NCBI GenBank assembly: GCA_020723805.1
Contig: DYID01000012.1
Span: forward strand, 44,495 to 108,494
Reading direction: 5' to 3'
From: Anaerolinea sp.
GTDB taxonomy: Bacteria; Chloroflexota; Anaerolineae; Anaerolineales; Villigracilaceae
Length of the DNA stretch: 64,000 nt
The notes under the pieces were generated by a model. The model ran no database searches, was not told the origin of the DNA, and was given only the letters and a program-made list of their open reading frames with translations. Numbering within the stretch: position 1 is the stretch's first letter; every line of letters begins with the position of its first letter. Below, piece after piece: positions 15,783 to 23,242 of this stretch. Both the position numbers and the translations under genes were made by a program.

Positions 15783-17450
15783 ATGGCAGTGAATCCCGCA
15801 CGCGTGGAAAAACTTCGCAAGGCAAGTATTGACGGTCAATCGCTGAAACGGCTGGTGGAAGCGGGCATGCTCTGGCTGCGCACCAACCAGCAGATTGTCA
15901 ACTCGCTCAACGTTTTCCCCGTCCCCGATGGGGATACCGGCACCAACATGCTCCTCACGCTGACCTCGGCATACAACGAAGTCAAAGACTCGGGCGAGAG
16001 GCACTTCGGGAAGATGGCGGCAATGGTCGCCAAGGGCGCGCTGATGGGGGCGCGCGGCAACTCGGGCGTCATCCTTTCGCAATTGTGGCGCGGCTTTGCG
16101 CGCGGCGTGCAGGATCACGAAACGCTCGACGCCGAGACAATGGTCAAGGCATTTGCTGAGGCGCGCGATACGGCGTATAAGGGCGTGGTCAAGCCGGTGG
16201 AGGGGACGATACTCACCGTCGCCAAGGGAGCGGCAGCGGGCGCAGAAGCAGGCTTGAGGTCCGGCAAAGACGCGATTGGCATCCTGGAGGAGGTCGTGCG
16301 GGCGGCAGATGAAACCGTCGCCCAGACTCCGGAATTGCTTCCCGTCCTCAAACAGGCGGGCGTGGTGGATTCGGGCGGCAAGGGACTGTTCTTCATCCTG
16401 GAGGGAATGCTGCGGCACGTCTATGGCGAGCCGCTGGATACGCCGCTGGCGAGCGTCCAGCCGCTTTCGGCGATGAATTTCGAGAACGCTCTGCAGGAAG
16501 TGGAAGAGGGACAGGATTACGAAGTGGTGGTGGATTTCTTCCCCGGCGAAAAATTCGAATTGCAATCATTCTACCGGCGGCTGGAAGAGATGGGCACGTC
16601 CATTCAGGTGGGAGAGGGCGAAGGCATGTACCGCATGCACATCCACGTGCCGCTGGAAAAACGCTACGAGCCGATTGATTACATCATGGGCATCGGCACC
16701 ATCACCAAAGTGGCGATGGAAAACCTGCTCGCGCAGATGGACGACATCCAAAAGAGCAAACAGCAGACCATTAACTTTACGGCGGTGGAGCCGGGACAGA
16801 TTGCGGTGGTGGTGGTTTCGCCGGGCAACGGACTGAGCCGCATCTTTGCCAGCCTCGGCGCGGCGGCGGTGGTGGCGGGCGGGCAAACGATGAACCCCTC
16901 CACGCAGGACATCCTCGCCGCCTTCGAAAACCTGCCGACCGACAAGGTCATCATCCTGCCGAACAACAAGAACATCATCATGGCGGCGAATCAGGCGAAG
17001 GAAGTGACCGTGAAGCAGGTGGCGGTGGTGCCGAGCAAGACCGTCCCGCAGGGGCTCGCCGCCATGCTCGCGCTTCAACCCGACGGGGAGTTGAATGCCG
17101 TCGCCGAGAAGATGACCAAAGCCCTGAGCCTGGTCAAGAGCGGCGAGATCACGGTCGCCGTGCGCAACGTGGAGATTGACGGCGTGGACGTGAAAGAGGG
17201 ACAGGTCATTGCCCTGCTGGACGGCAAACTGGTCGCCTCTGCCGAGACCATCGAGGACGGCGTGCTGCGCCTGCTCGAAAAAGCGGAAGCAGGCGAGCAT
17301 GAACTCATCACGCTCTTTTACGGTCAGGATATGCCGCATGCGGAGGCAAATCGCATTGCCGATGTGGTGCGGGAAAAATATCCTTCTGCAGAAGTGGAAG
17401 TGCAGGAGGGCGGACAACCCCACTATCAGTTCCTGATTTCGGTGGAATAA
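15783..17450 (+). CDS. DAK2 domain fusion protein (YloV/FakA-like kinase)
   Basis: 555 residues. N-terminal DAK2 (DhaL-like) ATP-binding domain with NVFPVPDGDTGTNMLLTLTSAY and GARGNSGVILSQLWRGFA (Mg-ATP site), followed by a middle region and a C-terminal DegV-like half (VVSPGNGLSRIFASLGA, ILPNNKNIIMAANQA). FakA of this family phosphorylates fatty acids bound to a separate FakB protein; no fakB gene is in the window, so the substrate is inferred from the family. Probably co-transcribed with the Asp23 gene. Confidence 0.9.
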   Translation: MAVNPARVEKLRKASIDGQSLKRLVEAGMLWLRTNQQIVNSLNVFPVPDGDTGTNMLLTLTSAYNEVKDSGERHFGKMAAMVAKGALMGARGNSGVILSQLWRGFARGVQDHETLDAETMVKAFAEARDTAYKGVVKPVEGTILTVAKGAAAGAEAGLRSGKDAIGILEEVVRAADETVAQTPELLPVLKQAGVVDSGGKGLFFILEGMLRHVYGEPLDTPLASVQPLSAMNFENALQEVEEGQDYEVVVDFFPGEKFELQSFYRRLEEMGTSIQVGEGEGMYRMHIHVPLEKRYEPIDYIMGIGTITKVAMENLLAQMDDIQKSKQQTINFTAVEPGQIAVVVVSPGNGLSRIFASLGAAAVVAGGQTMNPSTQDILAAFENLPTDKVIILPNNKNIIMAANQAKEVTVKQVAVVPSKTVPQGLAAMLALQPDGELNAVAEKMTKALSLVKSGEITVAVRNVEIDGVDVKEGQVIALLDGKLVASAETIEDGVLRLLEKAEAGEHELITLFYGQDMPHAEANRIADVVREKYPSAEVEVQEGGQPHYQFLISVE

Positions 17451-17490
17451 TCTTTAACCACGTAAGGACTTACACAATCAGGCTTTCTTG

Positions 17491-17550
17491 TCCACTAATC
17501 TGCGCCAATCTTCGCGAATTTTGAACAGATTAGCGAAGATTGGCGGAATA
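17491..17550. repeat. Dispersed repeat B, copy 3 (palindromic form)
   Basis: CACTAATCTGCGCCAATCTT is followed by an inverted near-copy (AGATTAGCGAAGATTGGCGG), so here the unit forms a palindrome. It shares CTAATCT and CAATCTTC with the copies at 4679 and 6359. Confidence 0.7.
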
Positions 17551-17588
17551 AAATCAGGTACTGCGTAAGCACTGTTAATTTTAAGTGC

Positions 17589-17668
17589 TCACCTTACGCG
17601 AAACGTCCCGAAGGTTCTCGCAAATTGCGCCTATTTTCCAGCCAAACCTTCGGGACGGTGCGTAACAT
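17589..17668 (-). repeat. Dispersed hairpin repeat A, copy 4 (inverted)
   Basis: Inverted copy of the unit at 2663, 7161 and 14923, running from TCACCTTACGCG to CGGTGCGTAACA. It lies in the convergent gap between the DAK2 and mvaD genes. Confidence 0.9.
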
Positions 17669-17674
17669 CAGTTA

Positions 17675-17715
17675 AGTGGTCGGACAGGTAAAGCCCTGTC
17701 CGACCACTGTTTTTA
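17675..17715. terminator. Bidirectional intrinsic terminator between the DAK2 and mvaD genes
   Basis: AGTGGTCGGACAGG and CCTGTCCGACCACT form a perfect 14-bp stem with a 6-nt loop, followed by GTTTTTAG on the + strand and by TTAACTG on the other. It serves the convergent gene pair. Confidence 0.85.
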
Positions 17716-17743
17716 GAGATCAGTGAAAATCCGTGGCTGAAAT

Positions 17744-18733
17744 TTATTTTTCGCCATTTACGATCTTTGCCGCGCCGCCGACTTTTGCCACCAGCACATT
17801 AGATACGCCCGCAATCTCCCGCAATTTCCTTTCCACAACCTGCGCTTCTGTCTGCGGACACAACACATGCACGTTCGGACCCGCATCCACCGTGTAGCAA
17901 ACGGGAAGCCCCTCGCCCCGCCATTGACGCACCGCCTGCATCACGCTCAACGAGGCGGGCTGCCAGTAATGCAAAGCGGGCGAGGAGGTCATCATCACGG
18001 CGTGCATCATGTCCGAGTCGAGTTCCACGATGGCGGCGAAGGCGTCGAAGTCGCGGTTGAGGATAGCGCTCCGGCACAGGTCGAGGCGGCGGGGCGCATC
18101 CGCCACCCGCGCGGCTTGAAGCGGACTGGTCGGCGCGAGGGCGTGTCCCTCGGTGGAGCCGGTCTTCTTGTGCGCCGCGCTGACGATGGCAATGCAGTCC
18201 ACTAGCTGCCAGTGTTCGGGCGGGGCAATGGAAAAAGCGAACGAGTCCTCATCGCCCGTCCCTGCCTGCCATTCCACAAACCCGCTGGGGATGGAGCGGG
18301 CGGCAGAACCGGAGCCGCGGCGGGCAAGGCGCGAGAGTTCGGCTTCGCTCAAGGTTAGCCCGGCCGCGCGGCTCCCCGCCAGCGCCAGCGCCGCAAACGC
18401 CGAAGCAGAGGAGGCAATCCCCGCCCCGGAGGGAAAATTGTTTTCGGTGATGACCTCCGCCCGTTCCCCGATGCCCGCCATCCCGCGGATGAGGTCGAGA
18501 ATGGCTGAGACGCGCTCCAAACCGGGACCGGTCACCTCGCGCCCGTTGATGACCAGTTCGTCGAACGGCAGCGACGGCTGAAAACTGACCGTCGTGCGCG
18601 TGAACAGCCCGTCGAGGTTCATCGAAATCGAACCGTTCATCGGGAGACGCAGCGCGTGATCGCGGTTGCCCCAATATTTGATAAAGGCGATGTTGGCAAA
18701 AGCGACAGCCGTTGCTGTGGGGTTACTAGACAT
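17744..18733 (-). CDS. mvaD: Diphosphomevalonate decarboxylase
   Basis: 329-residue GHMP-kinase-fold enzyme of the mevalonate pathway; it converts mevalonate 5-diphosphate to isopentenyl diphosphate with ATP. Family motifs: ATAVAFANIAFIKYWGNRD at the N-terminus, LPMNGSISMNL, the ATP loop FPSGAGIASSASAFAALA, and MHAVMMTSSPALHYW with the later YTVDAGPNVHVL. The start ATG overlaps the 3' end of the recombinase gene by 97 bp. The ribosome binding site (AAAGGG, about 13 bases upstream) lies on the element side, so expression may now depend on element DNA. Confidence 0.93.
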   Translation of the reverse strand: MSSNPTATAVAFANIAFIKYWGNRDHALRLPMNGSISMNLDGLFTRTTVSFQPSLPFDELVINGREVTGPGLERVSAILDLIRGMAGIGERAEVITENNFPSGAGIASSASAFAALALAGSRAAGLTLSEAELSRLARRGSGSAARSIPSGFVEWQAGTGDEDSFAFSIAPPEHWQLVDCIAIVSAAHKKTGSTEGHALAPTSPLQAARVADAPRRLDLCRSAILNRDFDAFAAIVELDSDMMHAVMMTSSPALHYWQPASLSVMQAVRQWRGEGLPVCYTVDAGPNVHVLCPQTEAQVVERKLREIAGVSNVLVAKVGGAAKIVNGEK

Positions 18734-18740
18734 TTGACGT
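18637..18740. other. Probable attachment-site junction (element end at the mvaD 5' end)
   Basis: The recombinase reading frame runs on into mvaD coding DNA, where its last ~33 residues are read in another frame from sequence clearly conserved as mvaD (ATAVAFANIAFIKYWGNRD). The crossover should lie at or just upstream of the mvaD ATG (about 18,715-18,740). The exact core cannot be fixed from one end. Confidence 0.55.
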
Positions 18741-20292
18741 AAATGACCCTTTCATTATCTTCAATCGCTAGTGTACCACGAACATCTAGCATCTCCAGCA
18801 CCTGCCGTTTTTGTTCGAACGTTGCAGTATCCAACACATCTTTGATCGTCTCACAAAACAATCTTATGTCTTCCACTTGGGCATCAGACAAAACCAATTG
18901 TTCAAGAAACGAGGCAATTTCCGCCTGTTCCTTTCGGAGATTCCCTATATTTTCTTCAAGTCTCGCACGTCTTTCTGAAAGCATCTCACGTTCAAAATCT
19001 CCTGACAGGTACAGGTCCAGCAACTTATTTAATTGCTTTTCATTCTCAGCTATATGACCTTCTATCAACTCCAACCGGGCTGTCAAAGCCTGATTGCTCC
19101 TGCCTTGTTCCTCCTGTCGATCCTGTAAACCGGCAACAATGTATTCCGGATGCTGAATGATGTTGACAAGCCATGCCCATACCGCATCATCAACATCCCT
19201 TCCACGAAACATGGGCATATCACATCTCTTGATAGGTCGTCTTTCTGTCGCTTTGCAGTAGTAATAGGTATTCTTCTTTCTTGCGCGACCCTGATAAGTA
19301 AAGCCGCACTTGGCACACCTTAATCTTCTCGCTAAAAGATATTCATGCTTTAAGTGTCGATCTGCCTGTGCAAGATTGAATTTCATTCGCGCCTGCGCCA
19401 AATTGAAAGTCTCCTTATCAATGATTACAGGTACAGGGACGCCCACCCATTCATCCCGTGAACGAGGTACCTGTTTGCCAAATCCACATTTTGGCCTGGC
19501 AGGTCTTACCTTTCCATCATCGATTACCTTCGTCTTGCCATAATGCCAGGTGCCAGTATACGTCTCGTTTTTCAAGATGTGCCTTATCATTTCAGGCGCC
19601 CACGACCCAGGCTCATATTTCTTGTAGATGTGTCCATGTTTATCGCCCCGGGTGATGACCCTCATTTCGGTCAATTTTTTGGCAATGGCATTCATGGACA
19701 TCGGACCACTATCGCCATCTCCTCTCAAATACCAATTGAAAACATTGACAACAATCTGCGCCTCCTCTTCATCCACTTCAAGCCAGGACTTGTGCGGCTC
19801 AGTAATTGTTTTATATCCGTAAGGTGGACGTGACCCGACAATCACAAACCCACTTTGCGCCTTGCCACGTTTTCCCCGCTTGCTTCGTTCCAGAATCTTT
19901 GCCTTTTCATATTCAGCAATACTGGCACGAATCTGTTTTTGGAGCCGGCCTTCATCGCTATTGTCATATTGACCAATCACATATTCAACCGTGACTCCCA
20001 ATCGCAGGAACTCCTCCTCGATCAGCGCCTGATAAACGCTTTTTCGGGCAAGGCGATCAATGTCGTACACGATAATGACATCAATGGGTTCCTGGGCAGC
20101 AAAATCCCGCAAGGCATTAAGTTGAGGGCGATCAATGGTTGCACCGCTGTAATCCTCGGAGAATGTCATTAAAAGGACATAACCGCAATCGGCAGCATAT
20201 TGCTTGCAGGCATCGACCTGGGTGTTTAAACTGTAGCCCTTGGTCTGTTCATCCGTACTGACTCTGGCGTAAATAACCGAACGCTTATTCAT
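18637..20292 (-). CDS. Large serine recombinase (site-specific integrase)
   Basis: 551 residues from the ATG at 20292 (AAGGAAACC upstream). N-terminal resolvase domain with SVIYARVSTDEQ (nucleophile Ser12), VYDIDRLARK and GRLQKQIRASIAEYE; then a recombinase domain (about 160-280); a zinc ribbon RRLRCAKCGFTYQG...YYYCK...RCDM; a coiled coil (about 390-480); and a short tail. Such enzymes integrate elements between short attP and attB sites without host factors. The last ~33 residues are encoded by mvaD DNA, so the native C-terminus may differ. Confidence 0.92.
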   Translation of the reverse strand: MNKRSVIYARVSTDEQTKGYSLNTQVDACKQYAADCGYVLLMTFSEDYSGATIDRPQLNALRDFAAQEPIDVIIVYDIDRLARKSVYQALIEEEFLRLGVTVEYVIGQYDNSDEGRLQKQIRASIAEYEKAKILERSKRGKRGKAQSGFVIVGSRPPYGYKTITEPHKSWLEVDEEEAQIVVNVFNWYLRGDGDSGPMSMNAIAKKLTEMRVITRGDKHGHIYKKYEPGSWAPEMIRHILKNETYTGTWHYGKTKVIDDGKVRPARPKCGFGKQVPRSRDEWVGVPVPVIIDKETFNLAQARMKFNLAQADRHLKHEYLLARRLRCAKCGFTYQGRARKKNTYYYCKATERRPIKRCDMPMFRGRDVDDAVWAWLVNIIQHPEYIVAGLQDRQEEQGRSNQALTARLELIEGHIAENEKQLNKLLDLYLSGDFEREMLSERRARLEENIGNLRKEQAEIASFLEQLVLSDAQVEDIRLFCETIKDVLDTATFEQKRQVLEMLDVRGTLAIEDNERVIYVKCLVTPQQRLSLLPTSPLSNIGATAITRCVSR

Positions 20293-20356
20293 GAATGGTT
20301 TCCTTGTTGGCATTTGTCAAAATGCCAGCCGGGCCGGTCCGGCTGGCAGCAGTCAA

Positions 20357-20596
20357 TCAATTCTGGACAGGGGATTTGAGGAAATCCTTCATCTCGTGAA
20401 AAAGTTCGGGACCCAGCACCTGGATCTGCTCATCAATTCCAAGACCTACGCCATTGATCAGGTCGGCAAGCAACATTCCCATGTTGCCTTCAACCTCGAT
20501 CAGACTGGAACTTCCGGCAGCATCCTGCCATTCCTGACGGATGCGCGTGAGCGTGCCTACCAGTTGAAATCGTTGTGTGGAAGGGGGTTGAAACAT
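20357..20596 (-). CDS. Small hypothetical protein upstream of the recombinase
   Basis: 79 residues from the ATG at 20596, which has an AAGGAGA ribosome binding site. Sequence FQLVGTLTRIRQEWQDAAGSSSLIEVEGNMGMLLADLINGVGLG is amphipathic with no Cys or signal. It shares orientation with the recombinase (64-bp gap) and the promoter at 20,80x, so it may be a recombination accessory factor, but I recognise no family. Confidence 0.6.
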   Translation of the reverse strand: MFQPPSTQRFQLVGTLTRIRQEWQDAAGSSSLIEVEGNMGMLLADLINGVGLGIDEQIQVLGPELFHEMKDFLKSPVQN

Positions 20597-20624
20597 GTGA
20601 TTCTCCTTTTGGGGTTGGGCGACC

Positions 20625-20810
20625 TGTATTCCCCGGCTGGAATACAAATCGCCCTGATGGAATCCCACCAGGGCGAATCAAAGGGGCTGTATAATAAAAC
20701 CAGCCCTCCCTCCGCTCTAGCCGGTGGGTTGGGTGAGGGTCGTATTGGTGCTACGAACACCAGTACGACCCGTTATTCTGGCTGTGAATTTCATTGCCAG
20801 CAATGAAATT
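20625..20810. repeat. Array of five inverted repeats upstream of the recombinase operon
   Basis: Five separate palindromes in 186 bp: TGTATTCC/GGAATACA (20625-20646); TCGCCCTGATGG/CCACCAGGGCGA (20649-20676); GGGCTG/CAGCCC (20684-20706); GGGTCGTATTGGTG/CACCAGTACGACCC (20737-20771); AATTTCATTG/CAATGAAATT (20787-20810). Arms differ in sequence. They could be operators, leader-RNA hairpins or accessory recombination sites. Confidence 0.8.
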
Positions 20811-20835
20811 ATAGCACAGGTTTTACGGTTGACAA
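20808..20835 (-). promoter_or_regulatory. Promoter of the recombinase operon
   Basis: On the minus strand TTGTCA (20835-20830), a 16-base spacer and TATAAT (20813-20808). The perfect inverted repeat AATTTCATTG/CAATGAAATT overlaps the -10 end and the expected transcription start, an operator-like position. The spacer contains one CCGTA box, the motif repeated in the two element leaders. Confidence 0.6.
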
Positions 20836-20868
20836 GTCCCCGTCATCAATCACGTTATGGCTATGTTG

Positions 20869-21078
20869 TTATGCCTTATTTCGTTTGGGTTTACGACCGC
20901 GCTTCTCTCCGTGCTGATCCCTGCTCTTCAGGAATTCCTGCAGGGATTTGCGGCTGACCTGCCAGGATTGCCCCCACTTGCGACCTGTGATCTTTTTGGC
21001 GCGCACCAATTTGCGGATGTAATCCAATTCATATCCACTGATCTGCACGGCCTCATATGTTGTCAGCCAATCTTCCAT
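20869..21078 (-). CDS. Excisionase-like helix-turn-helix protein
   Basis: 69 residues from the ATG at 21078. MEDWLTTYEAVQISGYELDYIRKLVRAKKITGRKWGQSWQVSRKSLQEFL is a MerR/AlpA-type winged helix as found in excisionases (recognition helix, then a wing ending in WQVSRKSL). A basic tail (KRGRKPKRNK) follows. Position beside the recombinase fits a directionality factor; it could instead be a transcription regulator. A TTG at 21096 is an alternative start; TATAAT lies at 21107-21102. Confidence 0.75.
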   Translation of the reverse strand: MEDWLTTYEAVQISGYELDYIRKLVRAKKITGRKWGQSWQVSRKSLQEFLKSRDQHGEKRGRKPKRNKA

Positions 21079-21326
21079 AGATGTTCGCGTCTCCAAACGA
21101 TATTATAACGTTGTGAACGGGGAATTTGGAACTGGTGTCCCGGATGTAAATGTTCTGAAGCGGGGTATAGCATCCAGGACTACGGTTACTCTACGGAATA
21201 AAGTCCGAGAATTGTATGACTTCACAATATGAACGAATAAGAGGAGAGCATAACGGAAAGAAGGTTCCGGTTTTTTTACAACCTGATTCAAGGTCATCCA
21301 CCCACACCATCAACTCCTGGATAATC

Positions 21327-21412
21327 CCGTAGGGAGTTTCGTATTCCAAACCGTAGAGTTTCCGTACTGGGGAATGCTACTTAAGGGTTGCCGCAAGGCA
21401 ACTCTTATTTTT
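21327..21412 (+). promoter_or_regulatory. Element leader 1: four CCGTA boxes, extended -10, intrinsic terminator
   Basis: CGTA cores at 21328, 21340, 21352 and 21363 (spacing 12, 12, 11), then the extended -10 TGCTACTTA with the hexamer at 21378-21383. A hairpin GGGTTGCC-GCAA-GGCAACTC (21385-21404) followed by a T-rich tract comes directly after, and then AAAGGAA and an ATG at 21433. The box-to-hexamer distance (15) is identical in leader 2. The rest of the gap from 21079 to 21326 holds no gene that I can support. Confidence 0.65.
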
Positions 21413-21432
21413 CATTGCAGTGAAAGGAAACT

Positions 21433-21525
21433 ATGCACAAGAAAATATTCCATGCCCATTACAGGGCGATGCCGTTACAACGTCAAAGAAAATTGCAGTT
21501 CATCCAGGCAGGAGAATCTGCATGA
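21433..21525 (+). CDS. Short leader ORF, 30 aa
   Basis: Encodes MHKKIFHAHYRAMPLQRQRK and ten more residues. AAAGGAA lies just upstream, and the TGA stop overlaps the ATG of the next gene (ATGA). It may be a small basic protein or a translated leader that couples expression of the 73-residue protein behind it. Too short to assign. Confidence 0.4.
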   Translation: MHKKIFHAHYRAMPLQRQRKLQFIQAGESA

Positions 21526-21743
21526 CCGTGGCAACTCCCTCTGAGGAAACAAAGCCAGACCTGACCCCGGAACAGAGAAAGGCACTGGGTCGGGTCTACA
21601 GCTACCTGATGGACATTGCACGAAAACGATTGGTCCAAAAGAATGCAGCTGCCAATCCACAACTGCCATCAGGAAATGTTGATGGTGACCAGGGAAGATC
21701 CGAGCGCGCAGCCGATGCTCCACAGAGTCCAGCGCCGGCATAA
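21522..21743 (+). CDS. Small hypothetical protein, 73 aa
   Basis: MTVATPSEETKPDLTPEQRKALGRVYSYLMDIARKRL, then a disordered Asn/Gly/Pro/Ala-rich tail. GGAG lies eight bases upstream of the ATG. One amphipathic helix is predicted by eye. It is the first sizeable gene after leader 1. No family recognised. Confidence 0.55.
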   Translation: MTVATPSEETKPDLTPEQRKALGRVYSYLMDIARKRLVQKNAAANPQLPSGNVDGDQGRSERAADAPQSPAPA

Positions 21744-21763
21744 TCATGCAATCGAGAACATAC

Positions 21764-21806
21764 ACAGGTTGTGCGATCAGAAGGAAGGAACAAGCACACA
21801 ACCTGT
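21764..21806. repeat. Inverted repeat after the 73-aa gene
   Basis: ACAGGTTGTG and CACAACCTGT form a perfect 10-bp stem around 23 bases. No T-tract follows, so it is not a canonical terminator. Confidence 0.55.
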
Positions 21807-21986
21807 CCATCGAAATTCCGCCAAATGATTCCAATTTGCAAAGACCTTTCAATTTGCATTTTTAAGGGGAGTCATGCCCAAACAAATGACTAAATCGTAC
21901 AAATAGGGTAACAAATGTCATTTGAGATTCGCAGAACCGGTACTAAAATATCCCGCTTTTGACGTTTAGTTTTGAGGTCAACCATA

Positions 21987-22625
21987 ATGAACCACTTCAA
22001 AAGGATGTGGGGTCATTATCTGGCGCTGGTGATCGTGATTACCATCCTGATTTTCCCCATCTCCTGGATCTACAGGCTAATTCATCGATACTACGGACCC
22101 GAGGATGCCCTCGTGGCCCTGGTCGTCATATCCATTGGGATCATCATCCTTGGAATCCGGGGCGGCAATTACGCCTATACACTTCATCGTTTTGTCCGGG
22201 ACGAATCAGAAAGAAGAACGCAGGGGGATGGAAAACAGGTTGTCTTTGAAATGTTCGGGATCGAATTCTATCAATCCGGTTCTTCCCAATCAAACCCCGT
22301 GGCACCCCAAAATGAAACCATCCAACAAGATACCCGGGACGACCATGACGATCTACAGGATCTGATCTCATCCGGAAACCGCAAGCGCCGTGGAAAACAA
22401 ACCCGCTACCCGGAAGACAGAATCCGCAGGGTGGTACTGCGCTGGGAACGGCGCGATCCATCCTTCTCCGCCAGAACCCTGGAGGAGTTTCTCGAAGAGG
22501 AATTTGGCTGTGGACCGGATGGTGTGCTGCTGGTACCCACCTCCACGTTTTATGACTGGCGGCGCAACGTATTAAAGGAAATAGAGGAAAAACAAAGGAA
22601 AACCCTGACAGAAACACCCTCGTAA
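21987..22625 (+). CDS. Membrane protein with basic cytoplasmic C-terminal domain
   Basis: 212 residues from the ATG at 21987 (GAGG ten bases upstream). Two transmembrane helices (about 10-32 and 42-64, ALVIVITILIFPISWIY and ALVALVVISIGIIILGI), an acidic linker, then a soluble domain from about 135: KQTRYPEDRIRRVVLRWERRD, FSARTLEEFLEEEFG, PTSTFYDWRRNVLKEIEE. This domain resembles a helix-turn-helix in layout (three helices, basic) but I cannot name a family. It could tether element DNA or a complex to the membrane. Confidence 0.6.
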   Translation: MNHFKRMWGHYLALVIVITILIFPISWIYRLIHRYYGPEDALVALVVISIGIIILGIRGGNYAYTLHRFVRDESERRTQGDGKQVVFEMFGIEFYQSGSSQSNPVAPQNETIQQDTRDDHDDLQDLISSGNRKRRGKQTRYPEDRIRRVVLRWERRDPSFSARTLEEFLEEEFGCGPDGVLLVPTSTFYDWRRNVLKEIEEKQRKTLTETPS

Positions 22626-22662
22626 CCAGCCCGTCGGAGCCAGATCAAGAGGAAAATAATTT

Positions 22663-22747
22663 CCGTAGATATCCCGTAATCCAAACCGTACAATTCCCGT
22701 ACTCCCAGATGCTACTAATGAGCCGCCGACAAAGCGGCTCATTTTTT
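22663..22747 (+). promoter_or_regulatory. Element leader 2: four CCGTA boxes, extended -10, intrinsic terminator
   Basis: CGTA cores at 22664, 22675, 22687 and 22698 (spacing 11, 12, 11), the extended -10 TGCTACTAA with the hexamer at 22713-22718, and a hairpin TGAGCCGC/GCGGCTCA (22719-22741) with seven T. A GAAGGGAAC ribosome binding site and ATG follow. It shares ATCCAAACCGTA-like text and all spacings with leader 1. Confidence 0.7.
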
Positions 22748-22768
22748 TCAGCATCTGAAGGGAACACT

Positions 22769-22969
22769 ATGGCAAAGATAATCGTGTATCTGGGCGAACA
22801 GGAACGCGAGGCGCTGCAACAACTTGCACAGCGTGAAATGCGTGTGCCGCGTGCCCAGGCAGCCCTGATCATTCGCCGGGAATTGACCCGGCTGGGCATG
22901 CTGCCTGAACAGGAAAAAATACAGGAGATAGAGCGACCGGAAGGACAACCGGCGGAGGTGCAACCATGA
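22769..22969 (+). CDS. Small ribbon-helix-helix-like protein
   Basis: 66 residues: a short strand MAKIIVYLGEQEREALQQLAQREMR, then helices VPRAQAALIIRRELTRLGML and an acidic tail. The strand-helix-helix pattern matches CopG/Arc-type DNA-binding proteins. It is the first gene after leader 2 and precedes the partition genes, so it may regulate them. Family assignment is by fold pattern only. Confidence 0.55.
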   Translation: MAKIIVYLGEQEREALQQLAQREMRVPRAQAALIIRRELTRLGMLPEQEKIQEIERPEGQPAEVQP

Positions 22970-23101
22970 GATGTTCAACCTCTTCCGCAACCATCAAGCA
23001 CAGTTACCCTGTTGTTGGAGGGGCATGGACTGTCTCTCCGGTCATGACAACAGAGTGCAATGGGATTCGACTCCAGCCCGGAACGCACAAGGGGGACGAT
23101 C

Positions 23102-23242
23102 ATGTTTGACGCCATCAGCGCCGTGTTATCAGGGGTTCTGCTTGTTTTCCTTTCCATGCTGGGGGGGCGGGATCATTTATTTCCTCCTGCGGGATTGTTT
23201 GAAACGCCATATCCGGCACAAGGACCAGGAGGGGTCCTCATG
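23102..23242 (+). pseudogene. Small single-span membrane protein, frameshifted at a G7 run
   Basis: MFDAISAVLSGVLLVFLSMLG runs into a run of seven G (23161-23167). Deleting one G continues as GGIIYFLLRDCLKRHIRHKD and ends in a TGA overlapping the parA start (ATGA). The joined product is a 46-residue one-helix protein with a basic tail, which is a more natural gene than either frame alone. No certain Shine-Dalgarno comparison is possible beyond GGGGGACGATC upstream. Confidence 0.4.
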
